Source of the DNA: Paenibacillus rhizophilus
GTDB taxonomy: Bacteria; Bacillota; Bacilli; Paenibacillales; Paenibacillaceae
Reading direction: 5' to 3'
Assembly (NCBI RefSeq): GCF_003854965.1
Contig: NZ_RQPI01000005.1
Coordinates: 1 to 64,000, forward strand
Length of the DNA stretch: 64,000 nucleotides
Part shown: positions 9,126-20,965 of the stretch, piece after piece
How the letters are laid out: each line of letters opens with the position of its first letter
Numbering within the stretch: position 1 is the first letter of the stretch
Notes under the pieces: model-generated
What the model saw: the letters and a program-made list of their open reading frames with translations, nothing else
What the model was told of the DNA's origin: nothing
Databases searched by the model: none
Program-made: the position numbers and the translations under genes

Positions 9126-10202
9126 ATGACTGTGCTGACGCCTGAGCGTCCGATTTCCAGAACGCCAAGGAAACCGACGGGGCTGTTTATTCCGGAACTG
9201 GTATATTTTGAGCCTGACGCGCTCTCTTACCCGAAGGGCGAGCGCATTATGGAGTGGGTGCGGGAACGCGGCATTCCTTATCGTATGACCACTTCCCATA
9301 ACCGGATAACCAATCTGCCCGGAGAGGGTGAAATGGAGCAGTACAAAATCGCCAAACGGACACTTGTCGTCGGCGTCCGCAAGACCCTGGAGTTCGACCA
9401 ATCCAAGCCTTCAGCGGAATACGCCATTCCCATCGCCACCGGCTGTATGGGCCACTGCCATTATTGTTATTTGCAAACGACGCTTGGAGCAAAGCCCTAT
9501 ATTCGCGTCTATGTCAACACCGGAGACATCATTGCCGCAGCCAAACGCTATATCGAGGAGCGGGCGCCCGAAATCACGACCTTTGAGGCGGCCTGTACCT
9601 CGGACCCGCTTGGGATTGAGCATATCACCGGATCGCTTTCGGAACTCATTTCGTTCATGGCCGAAGAGCCGCTCGGCAGGCTGCGGTTTGTGACCAAATA
9701 CCAGCATGTCGAACCGCTGCTGGAACTTGCGCATAACGATCATACCCGCATCCGGTTCAGCGTCAACGCAGGCTATGTCATCCGCAATTTCGAACCGAAT
9801 ACCTCGCGTTTTGAAGAACGGATCGAGGCTGCCAGACAAGTGGCCCGCGCCGGTTATCCGCTGGGATTCATCATTGCGCCGATCATCTGGTATGACGGCT
9901 GGCAGGAAGGCTATGCCGAGCTGCTGGCCAAGCTTGCACAGGCGCTACCGCCCGAGGCTGGCAAAGACCTGACCTTCGAATTGATCCAGCACCGTTTCAC
10001 CAAGACAGCCAAAGCGGTCATTGAGAAGCGCTACCCGAAGACCAAGCTTGAGATGGATATCGAGAAACGCAAAAAGAAGTGGGGCCGCTGGGGACAAAAT
10101 AAATACGTCTATCAGGGCGAGCAGCAAAACGCCCTGCGGGAATTTATCACAGAGCGCATTTTCGAGCATTTTCCGGCAGGCAGAATCGATTACTTCACCT
10201 GA
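9126..10202 (+). CDS. splB: Spore photoproduct lyase, radical SAM
   Basis: Repairs the thymine dimer 5-thyminyl-5,6-dihydrothymine in germinating spores by S-adenosylmethionine radical chemistry. 358 aa. The CX3CX2C cluster motif is Cys107-Cys111-Cys114 (CMGHCHYC). Cys157 in EAACTSDP matches the conserved H-atom donor cysteine of B. subtilis SplB. ATG 9126 follows an AAGGAG site at 9 nt; the longer upstream frame is unsupported. No splA lies upstream, unlike B. subtilis. The gene shows the host forms endospores. CATACAT at 9051 could be a sigma-G -10 but no matching -35 was seen. Confidence 0.95.
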   Translation: MTVLTPERPISRTPRKPTGLFIPELVYFEPDALSYPKGERIMEWVRERGIPYRMTTSHNRITNLPGEGEMEQYKIAKRTLVVGVRKTLEFDQSKPSAEYAIPIATGCMGHCHYCYLQTTLGAKPYIRVYVNTGDIIAAAKRYIEERAPEITTFEAACTSDPLGIEHITGSLSELISFMAEEPLGRLRFVTKYQHVEPLLELAHNDHTRIRFSVNAGYVIRNFEPNTSRFEERIEAARQVARAGYPLGFIIAPIIWYDGWQEGYAELLAKLAQALPPEAGKDLTFELIQHRFTKTAKAVIEKRYPKTKLEMDIEKRKKKWGRWGQNKYVYQGEQQNALREFITERIFEHFPAGRIDYFT

Positions 10203-10221
10203 CTTTTTTTCATATATCTTC

Positions 10222-10935
10222 TTAGAATTTAAGCCAGTTTGGGGTTACGCTCTGAAGCCAAATGGTAATCCGGAACATCTGGTCCGTGAACAGCAGGACG
10301 CCCATAAACACCATAAGCGCCCCACCGATCTTCATCAATGGACCTGAATATTTCAGCAGCCGCCGGGCACCCCCGACAAAGAATGCCAACAGAAAAAAAG
10401 GAAGCGCGAACCCGATGCTGTAGGCCGTGATCAGCTTCAGCCAGGTTCCCGGCTCGCTCGCCGACAGGGCGATAATCGCCGTCAGGATCGGACCGATGCA
10501 GGGCGACCAGCCTGCCGAGAAGCCGATGCCGAAAATGAAAGAGCCGACATAGCCCGCGGGTCTGCGGCTGAGCTCCATCTTGCGCTCGCGCATCAGGAAA
10601 CGGGGCTGGAAAATACCGAGCAGAAACAGTCCCATCACAATAATCAGGATGGCAGACAACTGCCGGATCAGCTCGCGCTGTCCGATGAAGAACTGCCCAA
10701 ATACTCCGGCTCCGAAGCCAAGCGTATAAAAGACGGCGGAAAATCCGAGAACAAAAGCCAGCGTATGGCTTAACGTCCGAAACCGTGCTTCCCTTCGCTG
10801 ATCTCCCGTTCTCAGCTGCCGTACCGACAGTCCGGTTATGTAAGATAAATAGGAAGGATACAGCGGCAGACAGCAGGGGGAAATGAATGAAGCCAGACCG
10901 GCGGCCAAAGCGATTCCCGCGTTAATGTTGGACAT
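10222..10935 (-). CDS. ccdA: CcdA family thiol-disulfide membrane protein
   Basis: Carries reducing equivalents across the membrane for cytochrome c maturation and spore synthesis in bacilli. 237 aa with six predicted membrane helices. The two redox cysteine regions are SPCCLPLYPSYLSYI (near residue 20) and GWSPCIGP (near 145), the usual positions in helices 1 and 4. It ends 20 bp from the convergent splB stop and has no downstream thioredoxin-like partner, so the partner is elsewhere. The znu operon follows on the same strand upstream, but a roughly 80 bp gap suggests a separate unit or read-through. Confidence 0.88.
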   Translation of the reverse strand: MSNINAGIALAAGLASFISPCCLPLYPSYLSYITGLSVRQLRTGDQRREARFRTLSHTLAFVLGFSAVFYTLGFGAGVFGQFFIGQRELIRQLSAILIIVMGLFLLGIFQPRFLMRERKMELSRRPAGYVGSFIFGIGFSAGWSPCIGPILTAIIALSASEPGTWLKLITAYSIGFALPFFLLAFFVGGARRLLKYSGPLMKIGGALMVFMGVLLFTDQMFRITIWLQSVTPNWLKF

Positions 10936-11018
10936 AGCGGCATCTCTCCTTCAGTCACTTTGCCGGTAGCCTTCGGGCTTCCGGTTTTTGCTGCTGCACT
11001 TTCTTCTTCCGGCCTAAA

Positions 11019-11822
11019 CTATACCCGTATTCCTTTTTTGCCAATAAGCGTCAGCACGAGTAAGGCGATTAGCAGCAGCACGATCGTCGCACCCGGCGCC
11101 AGATTCCAGATCCCAGCGATGACCAGCCCGCTTACAACGGCAATTTCGGCAATAACGACGGACAAAATGACGGATATCCTAAAGCTGCGTGAAAGCAGCA
11201 GGCTGATGGCCACCGGGATCGTCAGGAGCGCCGACACAAGCAGCGAGCCGACGATTTTAATTGCCGTACTGATGACCAGAGCCGTTAGAACCGTAATCAG
11301 CATATTGAGCATCTTCACGGGCAATCCGCTGACGTTGGCGGCATCTTCCTCAAAACTGAGCAGAAAGAACTCCTTAAAGAACAGCGTCACCACGGTTATG
11401 ACCGCAACGGTCACGATGCCGACAACCAGGAGATCGGTATTGTCGAGCGTATAAATGCTGCCGAACAGGTAGCTTATCACATCGGCGTTATACCCTTTTC
11501 CCAAGGTAAAAAATAAAGAAGCCAACGCCACGCCGCCCGACATAATCACGGCGATCGACAGCTCTGCATAGCTCTTGTAGGCTTTGCGCAGCTTCTCGAT
11601 TGCGAAGGAAGCCGCGACGGCAAAGATCAGTCCCGCTCCCAGCGGATAAAAGCCGGCCAAAAATCCGAGCGCCACACCGGCGATCGTTACATGGGCCAGC
11701 GTGTCTCCAATCATTGACAGCCGTCTGAGCACAAGAAAAACGCCCATAAGCGGCGCCGTAATTCCAATCAGCAGACCGCCCGCAAGCGCCCGCTGAAAAA
11801 AATCGCTGAACAGAATTTCCAA
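11019..11822 (-). CDS. znuB: Zinc ABC transporter permease
   Basis: 267 aa, ABC-3 family permease of the high-affinity zinc importer, with seven or eight hydrophobic helices and the family signatures LAHVTIAGVALGFL and DVISYLFGSIYTL. The start is TTG at 11822 behind GGGAGGGG; spacing of about 10 nt is slightly long. It is the last gene of znuA-znuC-znuB, but about 218 bp of hairpin-rich sequence separates it from znuC, where these operons usually have tight junctions. Transcription of znuB may therefore be attenuated or need read-through. Confidence 0.9.
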   Translation of the reverse strand: MEILFSDFFQRALAGGLLIGITAPLMGVFLVLRRLSMIGDTLAHVTIAGVALGFLAGFYPLGAGLIFAVAASFAIEKLRKAYKSYAELSIAVIMSGGVALASLFFTLGKGYNADVISYLFGSIYTLDNTDLLVVGIVTVAVITVVTLFFKEFFLLSFEEDAANVSGLPVKMLNMLITVLTALVISTAIKIVGSLLVSALLTIPVAISLLLSRSFRISVILSVVIAEIAVVSGLVIAGIWNLAPGATIVLLLIALLVLTLIGKKGIRV

Positions 11823-11843
11823 AGTGAAGTTTCCCCTCCCAAA

Positions 11844-11967
11844 CCCTCCCAGCGGGAGGGCCCCAAGGGCAGCCGCCCTCTGGACACCCGCAAATGGCGA
11901 AGGTGTGCAGAGGGGCGCTCCCCGGGTCTGTTTGACTCATGATCGCTTACGTCCCAAAAGGCGGGAC
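11844..11967. repeat. Hairpin-rich intergenic element inside the znu operon
   Basis: Three hairpins in about 125 bp: 11844-11860 (CCCTCCC/GGGAGGG), 11876-11915 (CCCTCTGGACACC with GGTGTGCAGAGGG) and 11951-11967 (GTCCC/GGGAC). GC-rich, no ribosome site or convincing frame. It resembles a dispersed palindromic element inserted in the znuC-znuB junction. No second copy exists in this window, so the repeat call is inference. Confidence 0.5.
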
Positions 11968-12040
11968 ACGCTTAACTTACTGACGCACCTAGATAGATCA
12001 AAGGCTTGATCATCTAATGTTGTACAATGGCTGATCCTTA

Positions 12041-12790
12041 TTATGTGAGCGTATGCTGCAGGTCTTCGGCGGCGCAGTTCTGAAGCTCGTGCGAATGGCG
12101 GGAGTAAAAGTTAATTTTGCCGTTTCGCTGTACCGGCTCCTGGCCGAGATAGTTTTGGATCATATCGATATCATGCGATACCATCAGGAATGTCATATGA
12201 TGATGGGCATGCATATGCGTAATCAGCTCGAAGAATGCAGCCTGCGTCTCGATGTCGATGCCTACTGTAGGTTCGTCCAGAATGAGCAGGTCCGGATGGT
12301 TAATCAGTGCCCGCGCCAGAAAGACGCGCTGCTGCTGACCGCCGGATAACATGCCGACCCTTTTGTCCTGAATGCCTTCGATGCGCATCACCTCAAGCGC
12401 GTCATCACACTTGCACTGCTGGGCGCGGGAGATGCGGCGGAACACATTTTTATTATTATAAAGTCCGGACATGACCACTTCGCGCACCGTGGCGGGAAAC
12501 AGCGGGTTAAACGCATTTTTTTGCGGCACATAACCGATTCGTTCCCAATCCTTAAACTTCCGGACCGGTTGTCCGAACAGACGGATTTCTCCTTTGGATG
12601 CCGGAAGCAGGCCGACGATCATTTTAAGCAGCGTCGTCTTGCCGGCTCCGTTCGAGCCGATAATACCGACAAAATCGCGTTCTCTCACGGTAAAATTCAA
12701 ATCGGAAATGACCTTCTGTTCCCCGTAGGAGAACGAGAGATTTTGTATATTGATCATATGCTGGTGGCAGTCCAGGGATACCGGTTGCAT
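12041..12790 (-). CDS. znuC: Zinc ABC transporter ATP-binding protein
   Basis: 249 aa ATPase that powers zinc import. Walker A GSNGAGKTT, signature MLSGGQQQR, Walker B LLILDEP and the switch SHD are all visible. ATG 12790 is chosen: AAAGGGTGG lies 6 nt upstream, whereas the upstream in-frame GTG at 12808 overlaps that site. It follows znuA after about 30 bp, consistent with one transcript starting at the Zur-controlled promoter near 13824-13853. Confidence 0.94.
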   Translation of the reverse strand: MQPVSLDCHQHMINIQNLSFSYGEQKVISDLNFTVRERDFVGIIGSNGAGKTTLLKMIVGLLPASKGEIRLFGQPVRKFKDWERIGYVPQKNAFNPLFPATVREVVMSGLYNNKNVFRRISRAQQCKCDDALEVMRIEGIQDKRVGMLSGGQQQRVFLARALINHPDLLILDEPTVGIDIETQAAFFELITHMHAHHHMTFLMVSHDIDMIQNYLGQEPVQRNGKINFYSRHSHELQNCAAEDLQHTLT

Positions 12791-12822
12791 GACAATCCAC
12801 CCTTTCACGTTAGCTTTCTATC

Positions 12823-13782
12823 TTATTTTAAAGCCAGAATCAAATTTTGCAAATTTTTCTCCATTAGAGTGAAATAATTATCATTGTTTTTTTGCTGCTG
12901 TTCCGTGAGTCCCTCCACCGGATTAAGCACCATCGTAGACACGCCCGCCTCGGAGGCCAGCGTCTTGGCCAGTTTATCCGAAACCAGCTCTTCGAAAAAA
13001 ATATAACGGATGCCGTCTTTTTTCACCAATTCCGCCAGTTTCACCAAATCCTGCCCACGCGGCTCGGCGTCCGGGGATAATCCCATAATTGCATGCTGGG
13101 TAAGTCCGTAGTCGCGGCACAGATACGCAAACGCTTGATGGGACACAACAATTTCTTTATTCGGAACCTTCGCCAGCTCACTTTCGAACTTGGCGTCCAG
13201 CGCCTTAAGACGTTCCGCCACTTTGCCGTAACGCTCCTCGTAGCCATCCTTATGCGCCGGATCGATCTGTACCAGACTGTTTTTAATATTTTCAGCCATA
13301 GTCAGAGCCGATTTCGGACTCACCCAGGTATGCGGATCGGTATGGAGTGAATCGCCGGACGCCCCCTCTCCGTTTTCCCCGCCGTGATCATGATCCTCTT
13401 CATTTGTCATAATATAATCGATGCCTTTGCTGACTTCGACCGCCTGCACCTCACTGTCGCTTTCGAGGCCCTTCAGAAAATTCGGCACCCAGCCTTCCAG
13501 CCCCGCACCATTATAGAGAAAAAGCTGCGCTTTTGAGGTGTTCACAATGTCTTGACTTCGCGGCGTCCAATCATGCGGCTCCACGCCAACCGGCAGCAAA
13601 TTAATAGCATTGACGTCTTCCCCGCCAATTTCCTGCGCAAATTCATAGATGGGGTAAAATGTGGTAACCACATTCACCTTACCCTCGACGATAGTACCGC
13701 TGCTCTTCGGGCCGCAGCCGGACAGCAATACAACAAGCAGCATAAGCGGAAGCGCAAATCCTTTGATTCTTTTTCTTAACAT
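12823..13782 (-). CDS. znuA: Zinc-binding lipoprotein of ABC importer
   Basis: 319 aa solute-binding protein of the cluster 9 (TroA/ZnuA) family. A lipobox LLSGC places the lipidated Cys at 23. Two lobes are joined by a long helix. The His-rich acidic loop EEDHDHGGENGEG (about 145-160) is typical of zinc rather than manganese binders. Further metal ligands are expected at the His in GVEPHDWTPR, the His in VSHQAFAYL and the C-terminal Glu/Asp region. First gene of znuACB; expression should rise under zinc starvation through the Zur box just upstream. Confidence 0.93.
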   Translation of the reverse strand: MLRKRIKGFALPLMLLVVLLSGCGPKSSGTIVEGKVNVVTTFYPIYEFAQEIGGEDVNAINLLPVGVEPHDWTPRSQDIVNTSKAQLFLYNGAGLEGWVPNFLKGLESDSEVQAVEVSKGIDYIMTNEEDHDHGGENGEGASGDSLHTDPHTWVSPKSALTMAENIKNSLVQIDPAHKDGYEERYGKVAERLKALDAKFESELAKVPNKEIVVSHQAFAYLCRDYGLTQHAIMGLSPDAEPRGQDLVKLAELVKKDGIRYIFFEELVSDKLAKTLASEAGVSTMVLNPVEGLTEQQQKNNDNYFTLMEKNLQNLILALK

Positions 13783-13823
13783 TTTGTAGCGTTCTCCCCC
13801 TGATCGTAAACTTTACTATTAGC

Positions 13824-13853
13824 ATTATAGTCGTAATCATTACGATAAGTCAA
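13824..13853 (-). promoter_or_regulatory. znuA promoter with perfect Zur box
   Basis: On the minus strand, TTGACT (13848-13853) and TATAAT (13824-13829) are 18 bp apart. Between them lies TCGTAATCATTACGA (13831-13845), a perfect 7-1-7 palindrome equal to the B. subtilis Zur/Fur/PerR-type consensus. Zn-loaded Zur bound here would block RNA polymerase. The target, zinc uptake, and a zur gene at 16746 favour Zur over Fur or PerR. Confidence 0.9.
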
Positions 13854-13913
13854 TCGCCTAATATTCATTCTGGCAGTAATCGCTGAATATAAACCTTTTT
13901 CCCATCTCTTCAA

Positions 13914-13948
13914 AGAAAAAAGCAGCCCGGTCCAATGACCAAGCCGCT
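13914..13948 (-). terminator. metG terminator
   Basis: AGCGGCTTGGTC pairs with GGACCGGGCTGCT through several G-U pairs, loop ATT, then TTTTTTC on the minus strand about 40 nt past the metG stop. Confidence 0.85.
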
Positions 13949-13990
13949 TTCAATATGAAACTCTTAACCGTTCGCTCTACTTCCTCAAAT

Positions 13991-16440
<2,450 letters not shown>

Positions 16441-16479
16441 CATTATTATTGAAAATATAACCAAAATAGCGCTCCCATG

Positions 16480-16743
16480 TCAAGTAGAGCCTGCCGCTTT
16501 CTTGCCGGTGATCTTGTTCTTCGCCGGAGGCACCGGGTCCAGCCCGCCCGGATGAAAGGGATGGCAGCGGGCGATTCGCTTGGCGGCAAGCCAAGCGCCT
16601 TTAAGAGGTCCATGCACTTCCACTGCTTCGAGCGCATACGCAGAACAGGTTGGATAGAACCGGCAGGTAGCGGGCTTCAGCGGTGAAATAAAATTGCGGT
16701 AAATCTTGATAGGCGCCTGTACCGTTCTTCGTCCGATTCCCAT
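16480..16743 (-). CDS. yidD: Membrane protein insertion efficiency factor YidD
   Basis: 87 aa, amphipathic helix followed by the conserved core [19 protein letters not shown] and [17 protein letters not shown]. The family assists YidC-dependent insertion of inner membrane proteins; its role is mild. It begins 2 nt after the zur stop, so zur-yidD form a coupled pair. It lies head-to-tail upstream of the metG leader. Confidence 0.93.
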   Translation of the reverse strand: MGIGRRTVQAPIKIYRNFISPLKPATCRFYPTCSAYALEAVEVHGPLKGAWLAAKRIARCHPFHPGGLDPVPPAKNKITGKKAAGST

Positions 16744-16745
16744 AC

Positions 16746-17201
16746 TTATTTCGCCTCTTCTCCGCGAGCCGCTTTGTCCTCCGCGCCGGCTTCCTCACAT
16801 TCCCTACAGTACCCGAATACTTCGAATTTATGCTTCACCACCCGAAATTGATCGGGCGCATCCGTCATATTCATCGGGCAGAAAGAAATGGGGTACGTCT
16901 TCTGGCACTGCAGACAAATCATATGATGGTGGTGGTGGTCCTGGCTGCAGCTCGCCTTGAATTTTATACCGTCCTCAAAAACGATCTGCTCCAGCACCCC
17001 CAGCTCTTCCATTACCCGCAAGTTGCGGTAGACCGTATCGAAGCTGAGCCCGCTGTACTTGCGTTCCATATGTTTATATACATCCTTGGCGGACAAATAT
17101 CCCGTATTCTCGCCGAACAATTTGGCAAGCGTCTTGCGCTGGTCGGTGATTCGCAGTCCCTGCTCCGACATGGCTTCCAATATCTCTTCTGTCGACAGCA
17201 T
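16746..17201 (-). CDS. zur: Zinc uptake regulator Zur (Fur family)
   Basis: 151 aa. Winged helix N-terminus (about 1-80) with [18 protein letters not shown], then a dimerisation and metal domain with [12 protein letters not shown] and CPMN, and a final CRECEEAG: the two CxxC pairs form the structural zinc site. Close in pattern to B. subtilis Zur (SFDTIYRNL, HHHHHFICLAC). ATG 17201 has GGGAG at 8 nt; upstream in-frame starts lack a site. A perfect box for it lies in front of znuA about 3 kb away, so regulator and target are neighbours. No box was seen before zur itself. Confidence 0.93.
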   Translation of the reverse strand: MLSTEEILEAMSEQGLRITDQRKTLAKLFGENTGYLSAKDVYKHMERKYSGLSFDTVYRNLRVMEELGVLEQIVFEDGIKFKASCSQDHHHHHMICLQCQKTYPISFCPMNMTDAPDQFRVVKHKFEVFGYCRECEEAGAEDKAARGEEAK

Positions 17202-17320
17202 AAGCTCATCTCCCATAACATAGAGGATCAAGGTTGTAACCCATCCTTTAATAATGCCCCAAAAATATGACGCCGTCAATGAAGGTCAGCATACCATCCT
17301 AGTTCAAGTTTCCGGAAAAT

Positions 17321-17367
17321 AAAATCCCGGCGAAACGCTTGAACAAGCGCTTTGCCGGGAAAATTTT
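17321..17367. terminator. Strong hairpin, bidirectional
   Basis: TCCCGGCGAAACGCTTG and CAAGCGCTTTGCCGGGA flank a short loop; A- and T-tracts on both sides. It serves the minus-strand stalk protein gene ending at 17390. Confidence 0.85.
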
Positions 17368-17389
17368 AATAAATATGAAGCCGTTTAAG

Positions 17390-19633
17390 TTATTGTGCCT
17401 TCTGAGGCGGAAGCGGCATGAACAGCAGATTAATCGGCAAATTGCTTCCGGAGGCCGGGGTAAATACAATTTCTACCGTCTGCTCCAGATTTCCGGTTCG
17501 GTACAGCACGCTGTTCTGGTGCGGCGCATCAACAGCGCCCGAATTCGGAGCTTCGATGATATTGCCGTTGACCAGCAGCGGTCCCTGGTATTTCCCGCCC
17601 CGCGGATTGAGCGTGATCAATGTGTTTGGGGCGACCCGGGTAAGCGTAATTTTGTAAACAACGCCGAAGTTGCCCGAGTTGGATGCTTCCGTGCCCGAAA
17701 GCGCGTCCGTGCCCGACAGGTTCTTGTCGGTGTTGTTATCTCCGAGTACCAGCCTAGAAGGCGTCGTTCCTACCGGATCGGTGACCGTAATGATACGGTT
17801 CGCATTCGGATACGTTCCTCGGTTATGCACGCCGTCGCGTTCCAGGTAGTTAAGGGTTGGCAGCGTCAGCAGCGGGTCCTTGGTCGCGTCGATCATGACA
17901 ATCGAATATTTTACCGGATAATCACTGAATACATCGGACATCAGCGAAATAATTTGTCCAGGCTTCATCGTAACATTGTTGATTGTGGTCAGAACCGGTT
18001 TGCTTTCGCCGGGCTGCAGCGTAACATTGTCGTAAGCACTGCCCAAAGATATGGATTGCAGGTAGGTTTCAATCGACTTTTTGCCTGTAGCTGTCGGTAT
18101 ATCAAGCGGACCGCCAAAACCCGACTGTTGGGTCGTAATGGTTGCCGGATAAATATTATCGTTTGTCGCAATCACATACATCTTCATGTTTGTGGACATC
18201 GAGTTCTTGTGGTGAACCATAATCCGGGTGCTGCCCATCGCCGTCTCCTGATATACAATGCCTTCCGAATACACCGTTTCGGGGCTATTGCTGCGAATCA
18301 GCGTTATAGGTTCCGAACTGCTTGTATAAGAGACCTTGTTCCAGCTTGGTATCTCGCTTCCGTTGATCGTATAAATATCGCCGAGCGGAACGAAAAGCTT
18401 GTTGAAGTCTTCCTGGCTGTACAGCACTTCGTTAGTAATGTTGATCACCTTCTCGAAAGTGCTGCTGAGGCCGTGGGTATCGGTGACCGTCAGCTGGATG
18501 GAGACAGGGCCCGGGTTAAAAAAGGCCTGCGCCCGATTGGACCATGATTCCGTTAGCTGATCGCCGTCCGGGTCGGAACTAATATTCGTGATGGTAATCG
18601 GCTCGCCCATCTTGTATTCGTCTTTATTAGTCGTAAACTGCGCTACCGGCGGCTGGTTCGGTTTAAGAACGTTGATGGTTACCGAGTAGGGATCGCTCCA
18701 TTGGCTGTTAGAGTCCATAACCGAATAACTGACCGTATAAAAGCCGGGCTGTGCAAAAACGTCCTGCCGTCCTTCCCAGCGCTCGTTAACAATTGTTGCG
18801 CCGTTCGACGCCGAGCTGCTGGTCACATAATTGACCGTCGTTTCTCCTGCAAAAATTTCGGACGGCTGCACCGTGAAGGATGCCTTGGGCTTTGTCTGCA
18901 GAGTCAAGATGACGCGTTTCTGCACATTATCCACCGTATAAGGAATGCCAAGCGCCTGCGTAATCGAAGTCAGCGGCACCATAAAAGTATTTTTATACTG
19001 GTAGGCCGGACCTTTCATCGTCGTAGCTTTACCGTTTACTGTATAAATTTTGCTGTTCGTCTTGAAACGAAGTTCGTTGCCGTCCTTCATGATGATCGTT
19101 TCTTTCGTTGCTCCGTTGTAGGTCAGCTTCAGGCCAACGCGCTCCACCATGGCGCGAATCGCCACATTAGATACGCCATTCTTGACGGCCATAGGCTGGC
19201 CCGCCAAATATAGAGTTCCATTCATATACATCTTGTTGCTGTTCATCATTAGTACAAGCTGGCCGGCCCCTGCGACGCCGGCCGGAGTCTTCGCTGCCGG
19301 TGCAAAATTCGGCTGCGGCGTTGCGGACGGCACAGCGGAGGCTGACGGCCCCGGAGTTGCGCTAGGTTGTTCTGCCGTCGGCGACGCCTCCACGGTCGAG
19401 GATGGCGTAGATGAAGCCGCCGGCGACACTATCGGGGCTGGCGACACTGTTCCGGTTATCGCCGTAGCTGTAGCGGTTGCCGCCGGCGATGCAGTAGATA
19501 CAGCATTCATGACTGCGGATTTGGTTGCTGTCCCTGCCGGTAACTGTGCAGCGGATTCGGCGAATGCCGGAACCGCCGAAGCGGCCTGCGCCATCGTCAG
19601 TACAGCAATTAAAGCCAGTTTTCTTACATTCAT
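17390..19633 (-). CDS. Secreted stalk-domain protein with PKD-like repeats
   Basis: 747 aa. Signal peptide 1-25 (AQAASAVPAFA). A low-complexity Ala-Thr-Ser-Pro stretch (about 30-115) looks like a flexible or glycosylated linker. Residues about 125-250 form a copper-amine-oxidase-N type stalk domain (VSNVAIRAMVERVGLKLTY, NTFMVPLTSITQALGIPY). About 255-400 holds two Ig/PKD-like modules (QPPVAQFTTNKDEY, SSDPDGDQLTESWS). The remaining 350 residues are not recognised. No sortase motif or SLH domain. Probably a cell-envelope protein of unknown role; the stalk domain is common in Paenibacillus exoproteins and does not imply copper oxidase activity. Confidence 0.8.
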   Translation of the reverse strand: MNVRKLALIAVLTMAQAASAVPAFAESAAQLPAGTATKSAVMNAVSTASPAATATATAITGTVSPAPIVSPAASSTPSSTVEASPTAEQPSATPGPSASAVPSATPQPNFAPAAKTPAGVAGAGQLVLMMNSNKMYMNGTLYLAGQPMAVKNGVSNVAIRAMVERVGLKLTYNGATKETIIMKDGNELRFKTNSKIYTVNGKATTMKGPAYQYKNTFMVPLTSITQALGIPYTVDNVQKRVILTLQTKPKASFTVQPSEIFAGETTVNYVTSSSASNGATIVNERWEGRQDVFAQPGFYTVSYSVMDSNSQWSDPYSVTINVLKPNQPPVAQFTTNKDEYKMGEPITITNISSDPDGDQLTESWSNRAQAFFNPGPVSIQLTVTDTHGLSSTFEKVINITNEVLYSQEDFNKLFVPLGDIYTINGSEIPSWNKVSYTSSSEPITLIRSNSPETVYSEGIVYQETAMGSTRIMVHHKNSMSTNMKMYVIATNDNIYPATITTQQSGFGGPLDIPTATGKKSIETYLQSISLGSAYDNVTLQPGESKPVLTTINNVTMKPGQIISLMSDVFSDYPVKYSIVMIDATKDPLLTLPTLNYLERDGVHNRGTYPNANRIITVTDPVGTTPSRLVLGDNNTDKNLSGTDALSGTEASNSGNFGVVYKITLTRVAPNTLITLNPRGGKYQGPLLVNGNIIEAPNSGAVDAPHQNSVLYRTGNLEQTVEIVFTPASGSNLPINLLFMPLPPQKAQ

Positions 19634-20227
19634 TAGTATGACTCCTTCTGCTCCCTTTTTGTAAATATAAGATCCTGAACGGCTTGCCCTCCGCCTCTCT
19701 CTTATATTTTCGACAAAAACACAGCCGCCTCAAGGCGGCCTGCGCTCTTATCATGGCTTCCCCAAAACAAAACATACTATTAGACGCAAGCACCGGCAAA
19801 AAGTTTCAGAAAAATAGAGAAAATTTGTAAAACACTTAAATCCCCCTTTTTAAGGAGAGATTTAGAAGGGAATATTAAGGGCAAAGTGTCGTCCAAAGTT
19901 CGGCGCTTTTCATTATTACGGGAGGCGATATCAAAGCGACGAGATTTCCTCCACCGAAAAAAATCAGCTTGATGACAAGAACGAACGACGGCTGGACAGC
20001 ATTCGCGGTTATCGGGAAGAAGTAAAAGACGAAGCAAGAAATCAAAAAAACAAATAATTGCTTGCTCTCATTCGCCCGGAAATCTATTAAAAAGGCTGTT
20101 CCCCTCATCCGAACAACTTCGGGAAGGGAACAGCCTTTTTCGATGCTGGTTTCTCCGATGAGGGACTCTCATCGTTATTCAAAATCGGATCCCCGTCAAG
20201 AATTCCGATCTGTATTCGAAGTCGTAT
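19634..20227. other. Intergenic region with strong hairpin
   Basis: About 590 bp without a supported gene. A strong bidirectional terminator lies at 20089-20140 (AAAAAGGCTGTTCCC and its complement) and serves pflA on the minus strand. A start-less hydrophilic plus-strand frame (19866-20057) ends just before it and may be a gene remnant. The rest is AT-rich without visible signal. Confidence 0.6.
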
Positions 20228-20965
20228 TTATACCGGGGTCGTCTGCTTGCGGCCTTCTTCAATAAGCCGGTAAGCCCGCTGTACTTCTTCATCCTGGGGA
20301 GTAGGCACGCCATCCAACTCGTAAGCCTTGCCAAGCATTTCCCACTTGTACACGCCCATTTGATGATATGGCAAAATCTCGAACTTCTCTACCCCGTTTA
20401 GAGTTCCGATAAAACGCCCTAAATTGATGAGGTCTTCTTCTTTGTTATGAATGCCGGGTACGTAGACATGGCGGATCCACATCTTGCGTCCATGATCAGA
20501 CAGCCAGCGAGCCAGCTTCAGGGTCCGTTCATTGGATTTGCCGGTCAGTTTGATGTGAGCCTCGTCATCGATATGCTTAAGATCCAGAAGCACAAGATCC
20601 GTTACATTCAGAAGGTCTGTAATCTTGTCGCCCTCGTTATATCCGTTGGTATCCAGAGTCGTGTGCAATCCCCAACGCTTCTTTACCTCAGTGAACAGTT
20701 GCTCCACGAATTTCGCCTGAAGCGTCGGCTCTCCGCCGGAAACGGTCAACCCGCCGCCGGAGGAACGGTAATAATTCAGGTAAGGTTCGATTTCCTTGAG
20801 AATATCTTCCACAGTGACTTCTCTTCCCTCGTCTAATGCCCACGTATCCGGGTTATGGCAATATTGGCATTTCAACAGGCAGCCTTGCATAAACAAGATG
20901 AAACGGATACCAGGCCCGTCTACGGTTCCGAAGGTTTCAAGAGAGTGGATACGGCCTTTAATCAT
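20228..20965 (-). CDS. pflA: Pyruvate formate-lyase activating enzyme
   Basis: Radical SAM enzyme that installs the glycyl radical on PflB under anaerobic conditions. 245 aa. The cluster motif CX3CX2C is CLLKCQYC near residue 30, preceded by TVDGPGIRFILFMQGC. Further family motifs are VSGGEPTLQ and TLDTNGY. It lies downstream of pflB (145 bp gap) on the same strand, so probably expressed with it. ATG 20965 follows AAAGGATG. Confidence 0.96.
   Translation of the reverse strand: MIKGRIHSLETFGTVDGPGIRFILFMQGCLLKCQYCHNPDTWALDEGREVTVEDILKEIEPYLNYYRSSGGGLTVSGGEPTLQAKFVEQLFTEVKKRWGLHTTLDTNGYNEGDKITDLLNVTDLVLLDLKHIDDEAHIKLTGKSNERTLKLARWLSDHGRKMWIRHVYVPGIHNKEEDLINLGRFIGTLNGVEKFEILPYHQMGVYKWEMLGKAYELDGVPTPQDEEVQRAYRLIEEGRKQTTPV

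Noticed and set aside
11488..11940. 150-codon minus-strand frame over znuB start
   Set aside because: Low-complexity Gly/Cys/Arg sequence from the hairpin element, overlapping the conserved znuB.
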